Shown here one piece after another: positions 55,577 to 64,000 of a stretch of 64,000 nt of DNA; position 1 is the first letter of the stretch; each line of letters begins with the position of its first letter. The position numbers and the translations under genes are program-made. The DNA is from Aneurinibacillus sp. Ricciae_BoGa-3. Its GTDB lineage: Bacteria > Bacillota > Bacilli > Aneurinibacillales > Aneurinibacillaceae. The notes beneath the pieces were generated by a model, which did no database searches, was not told the origin of the DNA, and saw only the letters and a program-made list of their open reading frames with translations. Location: positions 3,722,001 to 3,786,000 of the forward strand of contig NZ_CP116887.1 of NCBI RefSeq assembly GCF_028421645.1, written 5' to 3'.

Positions 55577-56446
55577 CTATTTAAGGGCCCGTTGGCTGCT
55601 TACCCACGGCCACCATAGATTTTTTAAGGAGAGCATAAAAAATGTGACGACAAAGATTTTTCCATACAGCAAATACAACAGTGTATCTCTCCCGGCTGAG
55701 GAAATGAAAAAACTCTCGATTTCCGGGGCATACAGTGCGAGGATGCCATTGAAGAAAAGCAGAGGAGCCGTTCCGGACTGCCGCTTATTCCAAATCATAC
55801 CCAGCACGACGAGGGCAATCCCTACGGAGAGCCAGAAACATTCCACTCTCCACCACGAAAAGCCACCAACAAGCTTAAAATATGTAAGCCAGCCGTAGAT
55901 GCCCTGCAGACCCAGAAGTGCGATGAACGATATATATCTTTTATTGGCCGCAATCCCGGTGGCTAGCCAAATAACACAGCAAAGAGTGAGGTAAGATATC
56001 AGGTAAAATACACCATATTTGTAATGATTTAATATGTACATACCACTAACCGCAAGCATTACGGAGGCGGTTCCGAGAAAAATATGCCGATAAATGCTCG
56101 ATTTATCCCCAACAAAAGCAAGAATGTATGAAACTGCTGTCAAAATCGCCAGGATCGCCATTTGCATTGTCATGGTAAAATCGGTAAAATGAAAAGCAAG
56201 ATAAAGCACAACAGCAACCGCAGGAATGATAGCAAGCCATTTCTTTTCAAAACGCGGAAACGCAAACGCAGGAAGTGAATCGGCTGATGCGGCGGCTTCG
56301 ACGATACTCTTAGACGCTGAAGTATCATCCTTTGCGCCTTCGGTGTATAAATTTAGCAAAAAATCACAGTAATGGGCTGGAAGCAGATGGCTGCGCCGCC
56401 AGTAATCAATTTCACCCAATATTACCTTCTTTTTCTGTTCATCCAT
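55577..56446 (-). CDS. Polytopic membrane protein, function unknown
   Basis: The product has 289 residues. A soluble head of about 65 residues (ILGEIDYWRRSHLLPAHYCD) is followed by eight to nine hydrophobic helices. The head resembles the N-terminus of DUF2157-type proteins (EIxxW...L...), but I cannot confirm the family. It is located just downstream of sigA, separated by a terminator. Confidence 0.75.
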   Translation of the reverse strand: MDEQKKKVILGEIDYWRRSHLLPAHYCDFLLNLYTEGAKDDTSASKSIVEAAASADSLPAFAFPRFEKKWLAIIPAVAVVLYLAFHFTDFTMTMQMAILAILTAVSYILAFVGDKSSIYRHIFLGTASVMLAVSGMYILNHYKYGVFYLISYLTLCCVIWLATGIAANKRYISFIALLGLQGIYGWLTYFKLVGGFSWWRVECFWLSVGIALVVLGMIWNKRQSGTAPLLFFNGILALYAPEIESFFISSAGRDTLLYLLYGKIFVVTFFMLSLKNLWWPWVSSQRALK

Positions 56447-56536
56447 AGAGACGGTTCCCCCTCACATCGTCCAGACGGACCTGAGACTTGGCTGATGTCA
56501 GGCATGGCGAGTGCGGTCAACCAAATCGTTTTAAAC

Positions 56537-56575
56537 TAAGAAAAAAGCCTACGTATTCAAAAGAAAACGCAGGCT
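56537..56575 (-). terminator. Terminator of the dnaG-sigA unit
   Basis: Minus strand AGCCTGCG ... CGTAGGCT with a 14-nt loop, then TTTTTTC. Confidence 0.82.
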
Positions 56576-56592
56576 CAGCCATGAAGCAATGT

Positions 56593-57717
56593 TTATTCCA
56601 GGAAATCTTTGAGACGTTTGCTGCGGCTAGGATGACGAAGTTTGCGTAAAGCTTTCGCTTCAATCTGGCGGATACGTTCACGTGTAACACCGAATACTTT
56701 GCCCACTTCCTCCAGCGTGCGGGTTCTTCCGTCATCAAGCCCGAAGCGAAGGCGGAGCACGTTTTCTTCTCGTTCTGTAAGCGTATCAAGAACGTCTTCC
56801 AGCTGCTCTTTCAACAGTTCATATGCAGCTGCATCAGATGGCGCGAGAGCATCCTGATCCTCTATAAAGTCGCCGAGATGAGAATCATCTTCTTCACCAA
56901 TCGGTGTTTCCAGGGATACAGGTTCCTGCGCAATTTTCATAATTTCGCGTACTTTCTCCGGCGTGAGATCCATTTTCTCGGCGATTTCTTCCGGAATCGG
57001 TTCGCGGCCAAGCTCTTGCAGAAGCTGGCGGGATACACGGATCAGTTTATTGATCGTTTCTACCATGTGAACCGGAATGCGGATGGTACGCGCCTGGTCA
57101 GCAATCGCCCGGGTGATAGCCTGACGAATCCACCATGTAGCATACGTACTGAATTTATATCCTTTTCGATAATCAAACTTTTCAACGGCTTTAATAAGCC
57201 CCATGTTTCCTTCTTGAATCAAATCAAGGAAAAGCATGCCGCGTCCAACATAACGCTTGGCAATGCTGACAACTAGGCGAAGGTTTGCTTCAGCCAGGCG
57301 GCGTTTCGCTTCTTCATCGCCTTCCTCAATGCGTTTGGCAAGCTCTATTTCTTCATCAGCCGACAGCAAATGCACACGGCCGATCTCTTTTAAATACATA
57401 CGAACCGGATCGTTGATTTTGACCCCCGGCGGTACGGAAAGATCGTCGAAGGTATAATCTTCGTTATCATCCTGATCTTCTTTTGGAATCGGGTCATCCT
57501 CATCCTCATCTTCTTCGTTTACAACCTCAATCCTTTGATCACCCAAATATTCGAAAAACTCATCAATTTGATCCGGATCCTGATCAAAGGTCGAGAGGCG
57601 TTCCATGATTTCTTTATACGTTAGCATCCCACGTTTTTTCCCCAGTTGAACCAGGCTTTCTTTCACCTGCTCCAGGGTTATTTCCATATCAGGTTTGCTT
57701 TCTGTCTTTTTCGTCAT
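56593..57717 (-). CDS. sigA: RNA polymerase major sigma factor SigA
   Basis: A 374-residue sigma-70 protein. Region 1.1 is short; region 1.2 includes [20 protein letters not shown]; region 2 has [44 protein letters not shown] core binding and -10 recognition residues; region 4.2 has [20 protein letters not shown] for -35 contact. The length matches B. subtilis SigA (371). Start ATG after GGAAGGAGGG. It lies 35 nt after dnaG, the classic macromolecular-synthesis operon. Confidence 0.97.
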   Translation of the reverse strand: MTKKTESKPDMEITLEQVKESLVQLGKKRGMLTYKEIMERLSTFDQDPDQIDEFFEYLGDQRIEVVNEEDEDEDDPIPKEDQDDNEDYTFDDLSVPPGVKINDPVRMYLKEIGRVHLLSADEEIELAKRIEEGDEEAKRRLAEANLRLVVSIAKRYVGRGMLFLDLIQEGNMGLIKAVEKFDYRKGYKFSTYATWWIRQAITRAIADQARTIRIPVHMVETINKLIRVSRQLLQELGREPIPEEIAEKMDLTPEKVREIMKIAQEPVSLETPIGEEDDSHLGDFIEDQDALAPSDAAAYELLKEQLEDVLDTLTEREENVLRLRFGLDDGRTRTLEEVGKVFGVTRERIRQIEAKALRKLRHPSRSKRLKDFLE

Positions 57718-57752
57718 GGTTTTCCCTCCTTCCCAGGGCTCTTAAACATCAT

Positions 57753-59569
57753 TTACTTTAATTGCTTTTTTAGCTGGACGATTTTCATCCCTATTCTTGC
57801 CGCTTCCATAACATTACCCAGCTTCTCCTGTTTCTTTCTTTCCTGCTCAAGCTGGTCGATCTCCATCCGTTTGGGATAATCTGTTATCTGTCGGATGTAG
57901 TCTTCCAGCTGGCGCCGTGAAACAATTCCAGGGTCAATATCCAGCATGGCAAGTTCTGATGCCTTCTCAATAAGCCGTTCGTCCTGCAGAAAAGAAATGA
58001 AACGGGATACTTCAGGTCCGTACCCTGCGGCGTAGTAACTGTAGAGATGTGCCGCAAGCGCTGCATGATCTTCAACGATAAAATCAGCGCCTACCGTTTC
58101 CTGAGCCCGATCCGAGATATCCGCATCCTGCATCATTAAAGAAAGTAGCTGTTTCTCCGCATTTACATAAGCAGGGAGCAGCGGCCTTGCAGTCAAATTT
58201 CTGCTATTATCTATACTATTATTCCAACTCCGCGTAAGATTATCCCTACCTGCTGATTTTTTTTGACGTTTAAATATTTTATACTGTTCGGTCTTAAGTG
58301 CCTCCAGCGAAAGGTTAAACTCATCGGCAAGCTGGCGCAAATAGTGATCGCGCTCTACCGCACTACTCAGCTGTGATATTTCTTCAAGAGCCTCATTAAT
58401 ATACTTTATCTGTCCCGTTTCGTCTTTCGTATCATACCTGGATTGGATGACCTGAAGCCGATAGGCGGTTAGTGACAGTGTATTCAGCAGAATATCCTGT
58501 TTAAAACGTTCGGGTCCATATTTTCCGATGTATTCATCGGGGTCCATTCCGCTCGGCATCTGGGCTACTTTAACGGTACAGCCTGCCCCTACGAGCTGTT
58601 GGGCACCTTTGAACGCAGCTTCAATTCCGGCTTGATCAGAATCGTAGCAGATGATGACATTCTCTGTGTTGCGGCGTATAATCCGGGCTTGCTGTTCAGT
58701 TAATGCAGTGCCTAAAGAGGCGATCCCGTTATAAACGCCGGCCTGCCAGGCAGAGATGACATCCACATACCCTTCAAACAGAATGGCTTCCTGTTTCTTG
58801 CGAATGTGGGTTCGGGCACGGTGCAGATTAAAAAGCAGGTTGCTTTTGTTGAACAGAGGTGTCTCCGGGCTGTTTAAATATTTCGGCTGTTCATCACCCA
58901 GCGTCCGGGCTCCGAATGCGACCACTCTTCCTTGCGTATCATGAATAGGAAACATGACGCGGCCGCGGAATTTGTCAAAAACTCTTCCACCTTCTTTACT
59001 GCTGAGAAGCCCCCCTCCACCATCAAAGGAAGCGGGTAATGTCTCTTCTCTAAAAAGCGGGTGACATAATCCCAGCGATCGGGGCTGAAGCCCAAATCAA
59101 ACTCTTCAATTGTAGCAATTTGCATTCTTCTGTTCAATAGATAATTTCGCGCCGATGCGCCGTATTCTGTCTGCAGTAAAATATGCCGGTACAGCTTAGT
59201 TACCTTATCATGTGCTTCCAGCATGAATTCCTTCTTCTGCTGTACTTCGCGGTTTTCATGTGTTACTTCTTCACGCGGCAGCTCGATTCCTGCCCGTTCC
59301 CCAAGCACCCTGACCGCCTCGGGAAATTCTAAAGCTTCCACTTTCATAATGAAAGAAATAACATTGCCTGATTCACCGCATCCGTAACAGCGAAACAGCT
59401 GCTTATCCGGCTGAACCGCAAAAGAAGGTGATTTCTCGGAATGAAAGGGGCATAGACCAAAATAATTCCGCCCCGTTTTTTTTAAATGCACATATTGGCC
59501 AATAACGTCCAGTATGTCATTTTGTATTCGTATTTTCTCGATGACTTCCTCGGGGATTCGTCCTGCCAT
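57753..59569 (-). pseudogene. dnaG: DNA primase DnaG, apparent one-base frameshift
   Basis: Residues 1-186 start MAGRIPEEVIEKIRIQNDIL and include the zinc-binding CPFHSEKSPSF...CYGCGESG. After MVEGG the frame is lost; the other frame continues LLSSKEGGRVFDKFRGRVMF and on through the TOPRIM domain (LFEGYVDVISA, ICYDSDQAGI) to the stop at 57753. The break is in a run of six Cs (59010-59015, plus strand); one added base gives 605 residues, close to the 603 of B. subtilis DnaG. As dnaG is essential, a sequence error is the likely explanation. It is recorded as broken only because of the sequence given. Primase makes RNA primers for replication. Confidence 0.9.
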
Positions 59570-59649
59570 GCTTTCACCTGAACTTCCCTATTCCACCGCC
59601 GATGTCCTTAATTTTTTTGTAACGGAATAATATTATTCGGCAAAATCCT

Positions 59650-60114
59650 TCAATCTCCTTCTAACCGGTGCAAAAGTTTTTGGAGGACCTGTCGAAAACG
59701 GGCAATTTCTTCTTTACGCAAAGGTCCTGGCCCCCTGCGCCTTCCCCCCGCTCTTGCGATTTCCGCCGATACATGCCTGCTCATCAACAAAAGAGAGATA
59801 TTTTCATTAGTATATTCTTTTCCTCTGGTTCCTATGGCTAAACACCTTTTCTCTAGGGCGAGGCTGGCTAGACCGTAATCGTCTGTAATCACCAGATTGT
59901 CAGGCTTAACATGATTGATAATAAACATATCGGCAGATTGAAATTCACTGTCCACAGCATACGTTCTGGCCTGTGGATGGTGGATGGAAAGGCTGTGCGC
60001 ATACGAAGCGACAAAATGCACGACAGTGTTGTGGGCTTCCGCCACCGCCAGAATATCCTGCTTCACTGGACAGGAATCAGCGTCTACCCATATTTCTATT
60101 ATTTTATCGATCAT
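59650..60114 (-). CDS. yqxD: YaiI/YqxD family protein (UPF0178)
   Basis: A 154-residue protein: IEIWVDADSCPVKQDILAVA (PIN-like start), LVITDDYGLASLALEKRC and a C-terminal SRHVSAEIARAGGRRRGPGPLRKEEIARF, typical of the family. Located upstream of dnaG as in B. subtilis. Function unknown, fold PIN-like nuclease. Confidence 0.92.
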   Translation of the reverse strand: MIDKIIEIWVDADSCPVKQDILAVAEAHNTVVHFVASYAHSLSIHHPQARTYAVDSEFQSADMFIINHVKPDNLVITDDYGLASLALEKRCLAIGTRGKEYTNENISLLLMSRHVSAEIARAGGRRRGPGPLRKEEIARFRQVLQKLLHRLEGD

Positions 60115-60193
60115 AACCGTATTATTCTACGAGCCCTTTCATTTTTCCTGCACGTTAATTATAGTTTGTCAATTTCGAATCGTGTCGAAAAAT

Positions 60194-60233
60194 GAAAGAA
60201 TGGGGGAAGCACATGTGCTTCCCCCATTCTTTC
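60194..60233 (-). terminator. Terminator of the PPDK-regulator gene
   Basis: A nearly 20-bp perfect stem around ACATGT; arms contain GAAAGAATGGGGGAAGCAC and its complement, followed by TTTTTC on the minus strand. Confidence 0.88.
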
Positions 60234-61054
60234 TATGGATTTCTTTGCTTAATCAGGTCGATGATAATGTTTGCCGTCTCTTCCACGGCTTTATTTGAAA
60301 CGTTAATAACGGGACAGCCAACCCGCTTCATGATCTTTTCGGAGTATTCGAGCTCCATCTTAATACGCTCCATACTAGCATAGTTTGCTTCCGCTGTTAA
60401 CCCGAGCGATTTTAAACGTTCTGTCCTGATCATGTTTAACTGATCCGGGCTAATCGTTAGTCCGATGCACTTACTCGCAGGCACGAGGTACAACTCCTCT
60501 GGCGGGTCTACTTCCGGAACGAGCGGGACATTGGCTACCTTGTAGCGTTTATTCGCCAGGTACATGGAAAGAGGCGTTTTGGATGTGCGCGATACACCGA
60601 TAAGAATGACGTCTGCCCGAAGCAGTCCACGGGCATCCCGTCCATCGTCGTATTTGACGGCAAATTCAATGGCCTCCACCTTTCGAAAATAGTCCTCGTC
60701 AAGCTGGCGGACCAGCCCGGGCTTGTTGCTGGGTTGAATCTGAAAATGGTCGCGGACCGCGTTGACCATAGGGGACATGATATCGATGGCGATTACCCCT
60801 TGCTCCTCCGCCTTGGACCGAATAAATTTATTTAATGCAGGGATAACCAGCGTATACGCAATAATGGCGCCAATTTCCTTGGCAGCGCGAATGATTTCAT
60901 TGAGTGTGCCCTCATCCTCTATGTAAGGAAACTTCCGTACATGAAAAACCTGCCCGCCAAATTGGCTGGCAGCAGCTTTTACTACAAATTCTGCCGTTTC
61001 TCCCACCGAATCGGATACGACATATACAGTAGCATCTTGATTCATTCTCTCCAT
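60233..61054 (-). CDS. Pyruvate, phosphate dikinase regulatory protein (YqfL)
   Basis: A 273-residue DUF299 protein. Start [19 protein letters not shown] is typical; the P-loop-like [17 protein letters not shown] (about 152) is the family signature. Homologues are ADP-dependent kinases/phosphorylases acting on a threonine of PPDK or PEP synthase. Start ATG follows AGGAGGAG closely; another ATG 9 nt on is possible. It is coupled to ccpN as in B. subtilis. Confidence 0.92.
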   Translation of the reverse strand: MERMNQDATVYVVSDSVGETAEFVVKAAASQFGGQVFHVRKFPYIEDEGTLNEIIRAAKEIGAIIAYTLVIPALNKFIRSKAEEQGVIAIDIMSPMVNAVRDHFQIQPSNKPGLVRQLDEDYFRKVEAIEFAVKYDDGRDARGLLRADVILIGVSRTSKTPLSMYLANKRYKVANVPLVPEVDPPEELYLVPASKCIGLTISPDQLNMIRTERLKSLGLTAEANYASMERIKMELEYSEKIMKRVGCPVINVSNKAVEETANIIIDLIKQRNP

Positions 61055-61063
61055 GTCTCCTCC

Positions 61064-61705
61064 TTATATGACAGCTTCATTTCCCAATTCAACAAACCCT
61101 TTTGTTATGGTGGTTTTGGTAACCCGGCCTACCACTTCATACTGCGTCCGGCCGTTGACCTCAACTGGGCGTACAACAGGGAGGGAATCTATCTGGTAAT
61201 CAATTAGTTTCTTCGCCGCTTCAAGTAGCGTTTCCTCCATTGTACAAGTTACAATGTTTGGCATCCGGGTCATGATAATGCTGATGGGAATTTCTGTTAG
61301 ATTTTGCTTGCCAAGGGTGGCACGGAGGAGATCTTTGCGTGATGCGACACCTGCCAGATGTCCCTTGCTATTTACAACAAACATTGTGCCAACATCTTCC
61401 AAAAATAATGTACAGATACCATCATACACAGAGCTGGATTCGCTAATGATAATCGGCTGCGCCTTGTAGTCTTTCACGATTTTCTTGTTGACTTCAGCTT
61501 TAATTAGCTCATTGCTGTCTTTACCGGTATAGAAATAGCCAACACGTGGGCGGGCATCCAGGAATCCTGTCATGGTGAGAATCGCGAGGTCGGGCCGCAA
61601 CGTAGCCCGCGTAAGGGATAACCGCTCCGCAATTTGCTCACCGGTAATGGGCCCCTCACTTTTTACAATTTCAATAATGTGCTCCTGCCTTTTGGTCAGT
61701 TCGAT
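61064..61705 (-). CDS. ccpN: CcpN-type transcriptional repressor (HTH plus CBS pair), rare start codon
   Basis: In the frame from 61705 the protein is IELTKRQEHIIEIVKSEGPI..., a complete N-terminal winged HTH (EQIAERLSLTRATLRPDLAI), followed by two CBS domains (YDGICTLFLEDVGTMFVV and EETLLEAAKKLIDYQIDSLP). B. subtilis CcpN starts MSTIELNKRQ and has 212 residues; the present frame gives 213. Upstream in frame is TGA-ATT-ACC-ATC, with CGGAGGTGA as ribosome site. ATC is 9 nt after GGAGG, ATT 3 nt. So start is AUC (61705) or AUU (61711). CcpN represses gluconeogenic genes in glycolytic conditions. The first ATG (61600) would cut off the HTH. Confidence 0.88.
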   Translation of the reverse strand: MELTKRQEHIIEIVKSEGPITGEQIAERLSLTRATLRPDLAILTMTGFLDARPRVGYFYTGKDSNELIKAEVNKKIVKDYKAQPIIISESSSVYDGICTLFLEDVGTMFVVNSKGHLAGVASRKDLLRATLGKQNLTEIPISIIMTRMPNIVTCTMEETLLEAAKKLIDYQIDSLPVVRPVEVNGRTQYEVVGRVTKTTITKGFVELGNEAVI

Positions 61706-61811
61706 GGTAATTCACCTCCGTGGTGAAAGACAATAGTGCCATACTACATCTTAATGTATACCTATATAGACTATACTATATAAAGTTCAATCATTACTGC
61801 AACTATATTTT

Positions 61812-61846
61812 AAAGGGAAGCGGAATGACCGCTCCCCTTTTTATCG
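61812..61846 (-). terminator. Terminator of glyQS
   Basis: Minus strand AAGGGGAGCGG-TCATT-CCGCTTCCCTTT, then AAAATAT; the stem has one G-U pair. Confidence 0.75.
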
Positions 61847-61865
61847 TATATCGTATCAAGTTTGC

Positions 61866-63959
61866 TTACGCAAAAACAATTTTGCTGAAATCAGCTAAAC
61901 CAAAAACAAATCCTGAAATCGCCACCAGCATAGCCAGACGGTTATTCTTCACATTCTCATCATCTACCATGACCATCACGTTATCAAAGAAAGCATTGAT
62001 CGGCTCATGAAGCTTGGCCATCGAATGGAATGCAGCGAGGTAATCTGCTTGATCAAGCAGCGGCTGGGTTTGTGCCTTGACGTCAGCAAAGGCGTTCCAC
62101 AGTTGCCGCTCAGCGTCCGTTTCAAATAGGCCAGGATTGACCTGGGTGGCTTCGGCCTTTTTCGCCAGGTTATTGACGCGGTTAAAGGAATCCACAATGA
62201 CCTTGAAGTCCGCGCCTTTTTCCGTTTCATCCGCAAAGATTGCCCGCAGTACATCCGCCCGCTTCACGATCGAACCCACATTGGACGTATCGACTGCGAG
62301 GACAGCATCGATCAGGTCATAGCGGATGCCTCTTTCCTGCAAGAGATTTTTCAGGCGCAGCGTAAAGAAGTCCTGAAGGTCTTTTTTCACTTCCTCTTTG
62401 CCCCGCTTAAGTAGTTTGCGATCCTCAAGGATGGCCAGTGACAGGCTAAACAGCGTGTCAAGAGTCAGGGACACGCCTCGATCCAGTAAGATCTGCACGA
62501 TACCTGTTGCCTGGCGCCGCAGCGCATACGGATCGGCTGAACCGGTCGGAATGATGCCAATCGCGAAACAACCTGCGATAGTGTCGATTTTGTCTGCAAT
62601 GCTAAGCACAGCGCCCGTTTCCGTTTCCGGGAGCTTGTCGCCTGCAAATCTAGGCAGGTAATGTTCAAAAATTGCCTGGGCAACTGTTTGATCTTCCCCA
62701 AGCAGCCGGGCGTATCGTTCACCCATAATGCCCTGCAGTTCCGGGAACTCATATACCATATGGCTGACCAGATCAAACTTAGCGATGCTGGCGGCGCGGT
62801 CTATTTTTTGTTTTTCGTCCGCTGGTATCTGTATTGAATCCGCGATGGACAGCGCGGCTTCACGGACACGGCGGATTTTATCGCCGATGGTACCAAGCTC
62901 TTCGTGGAATACCACAGTTTCAAGCCGCTTAAGCGCATCATCAATCTTCATTTTCTGGTCTTCTTCATAGAAGAAGCGGGCATCAGAGAGCCGGGCACGG
63001 AGTACTTTTTCATTGCCTTTGGCCACCGTCTCAAGGCCTTTATCGTCGCCATTGCGGACAGTGACGAAATACGGCAGCAGCTCGCCATCTTTATTCTCTA
63101 CAGGAAAATAGCGCTGATGCTCACGCATGGAGGTGACGAGCACCTCACGCGGAATGTGCAGATATTCTTCTTCAAAACCGCCTGACAAAGTGGTGGGATA
63201 CTCAACCAGATGGACAACTTCATCAAGCAGCCCTTCCTCTGTCGGAATGCTCCAGCCTTTTTGGGTTTCCATCTCTCTAATCTGCGAGAGAATACGGGCA
63301 CGACGCTCCTCTGGATTCACCATTACATACTGTTCAGCGAGACGGGAAGTATAATCCTCAGGTCGCTCAATGGTCACGGTGTCACCAAGGAAACGATGTC
63401 CGCGTGACGTGTTACCGGTATGAACACCAGCAATTTCAAACGGGATAATGTCGGTTCCAAACAGCGCCACCATCCAGCGAATTGGCCGCACGAATTTGAC
63501 ATCATGAGCGCCCCAGCGCATGTTTTTTGGAAAAGACATCGCTACAATTAATTCGCGCAGCGCAGGAAGCAGCTGTTGGGTAGACTGACCGGCCTGGTGT
63601 TTGCGTGCAAATACGTATTCCACACCGTTTACTTCTTGCAAATATAAATCTTCTGCATTAAGTCCTTTTCCGCGTGCAAAACCGAGCGCTGCTTTCGTCC
63701 AGGCGCCGTTGTCATCCACCGCGATCTTCTTGGCAGGGCCCCGAAGTTCTTCGTTGACGTCCTCCTGCTGCTCATTGACATGTGTGATGAGCACGGCGAA
63801 TCGGCGTGGTGTTTCATACCCGGCTGCTTCCCCATAAGAAATTCGGTTGGCGGTAAGCCAGGCTGTTACTTTATCTTTTAACTGTTCACAGGCACCCGTC
63901 GCGAAACGCGCAGGCATCTCTTCTGTACCAATTTCGATTAAAAGGCTGCGTGTGGCCAT
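61866..63959 (-). CDS. glyS: Glycyl-tRNA synthetase beta subunit
   Basis: A 697-residue protein of the bacterial alpha2beta2 enzyme: LLIEIGTEEMPARFATGACE at the start, WGAHDVKFVRPIRWMVALFG (about 148) and a C-terminal anticodon-binding-like helical domain (ADFKVIVDSFNRVNNLAKKA). It binds tRNA-Gly while GlyQ activates glycine. ATG has AAGGAGGTTGAATAATC upstream, overlapping the glyQ stop region. Confidence 0.96.
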   Translation of the reverse strand: MATRSLLIEIGTEEMPARFATGACEQLKDKVTAWLTANRISYGEAAGYETPRRFAVLITHVNEQQEDVNEELRGPAKKIAVDDNGAWTKAALGFARGKGLNAEDLYLQEVNGVEYVFARKHQAGQSTQQLLPALRELIVAMSFPKNMRWGAHDVKFVRPIRWMVALFGTDIIPFEIAGVHTGNTSRGHRFLGDTVTIERPEDYTSRLAEQYVMVNPEERRARILSQIREMETQKGWSIPTEEGLLDEVVHLVEYPTTLSGGFEEEYLHIPREVLVTSMREHQRYFPVENKDGELLPYFVTVRNGDDKGLETVAKGNEKVLRARLSDARFFYEEDQKMKIDDALKRLETVVFHEELGTIGDKIRRVREAALSIADSIQIPADEKQKIDRAASIAKFDLVSHMVYEFPELQGIMGERYARLLGEDQTVAQAIFEHYLPRFAGDKLPETETGAVLSIADKIDTIAGCFAIGIIPTGSADPYALRRQATGIVQILLDRGVSLTLDTLFSLSLAILEDRKLLKRGKEEVKKDLQDFFTLRLKNLLQERGIRYDLIDAVLAVDTSNVGSIVKRADVLRAIFADETEKGADFKVIVDSFNRVNNLAKKAEATQVNPGLFETDAERQLWNAFADVKAQTQPLLDQADYLAAFHSMAKLHEPINAFFDNVMVMVDDENVKNNRLAMLVAISGFVFGLADFSKIVFA

Positions 63960-63961
63960 GA

Positions 63962-64000
63962 TTATTCAACCTCCTTCTTCAGCATCGGGAATCCCAGTTC
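63962..64000 (-). CDS. glyQ: Glycyl-tRNA synthetase alpha subunit, last 12 codons
   Basis: The frame at the right edge reads ELGFPMLKKEVE-stop, the usual GlyQ C-terminus, 2 nt upstream of the glyS start. Confidence 0.9.
   Translation of the reverse strand, partial: ELGFPMLKKEVE

Overview
The window reads as a chromosomal segment of a low-GC, endospore-forming member of Bacillales. The right end has the conserved order glyQ-glyS-ccpN-PPDK regulator-yqxD-dnaG-sigA (all minus strand), and two small acid-soluble spore protein genes lie near 43 kb. I lean towards the Aneurinibacillus/Brevibacillus side of the order, but the sequence alone does not settle the genus.

Layout. 1-2.9 kb: end of a polar amino-acid ABC transporter operon, a decayed Ada/AraC gene and a DMT exporter. 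3-21.7 kb: a catabolic region. A plus-strand operon (hydantoinase/oxoprolinase A and B, NCS1-type permease) faces two minus-strand units. One is a sigma-54 activator followed by a pxpB/pxpC-like pair. The other is pxpB-pxpC-accB-accC-pxpA-tautomerase. A GABA-type aminotransferase, a cysteine-hydrolase (isochorismatase family) and a MerR-HTH/isochorismatase-like regulator follow. Three good -24/-12 promoters precede hyuA, pxpB and gabT. A shared palindrome, TTTCA-N4-TGAAA, lies upstream of the first two. My reading is one regulon for opening cyclic amides (hydantoins, oxoproline or lactams) with ATP and biotin-dependent chemistry and using the resulting amino acids; the substrate is not shown by sequence.

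21.9-30.5 kb: ordinary housekeeping and hypothetical genes, including pirin, an AbrB-family membrane protein, a DEDDh exonuclease, a Gln/Pro-rich protein with eight 16-residue repeats and a PIG-V-like mannosyltransferase. 30.9-38.5 kb: a roughly 7.6-kb integrated island in tRNA-Val(GAC). It has 48-bp direct att repeats, paired arm-type repeats at both ends, a tyrosine integrase, a winged-helix protein and, as main cargo, a 1255-residue protein that looks like an uncharacterised defence gene.

38.4-42.6 kb: seven tRNA genes and a 23S rRNA gene with its own tandem promoters, but no 16S or 5S gene beside it. 42.8-64 kb: spore proteins, TldD/TldE, a lipoprotein, an XRE-CapA fusion, an acyl-ACP desaturase, Nif3/TrmK, a fatty-acid activation/oxidation pair and the sigA-dnaG-glyS block. 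dnaG and the acyl-CoA synthetase each carry a one-base frameshift at a homopolymer, so either sequence errors or real mutations are present. ccpN has no ordinary start codon and appears to begin at AUC or AUU.
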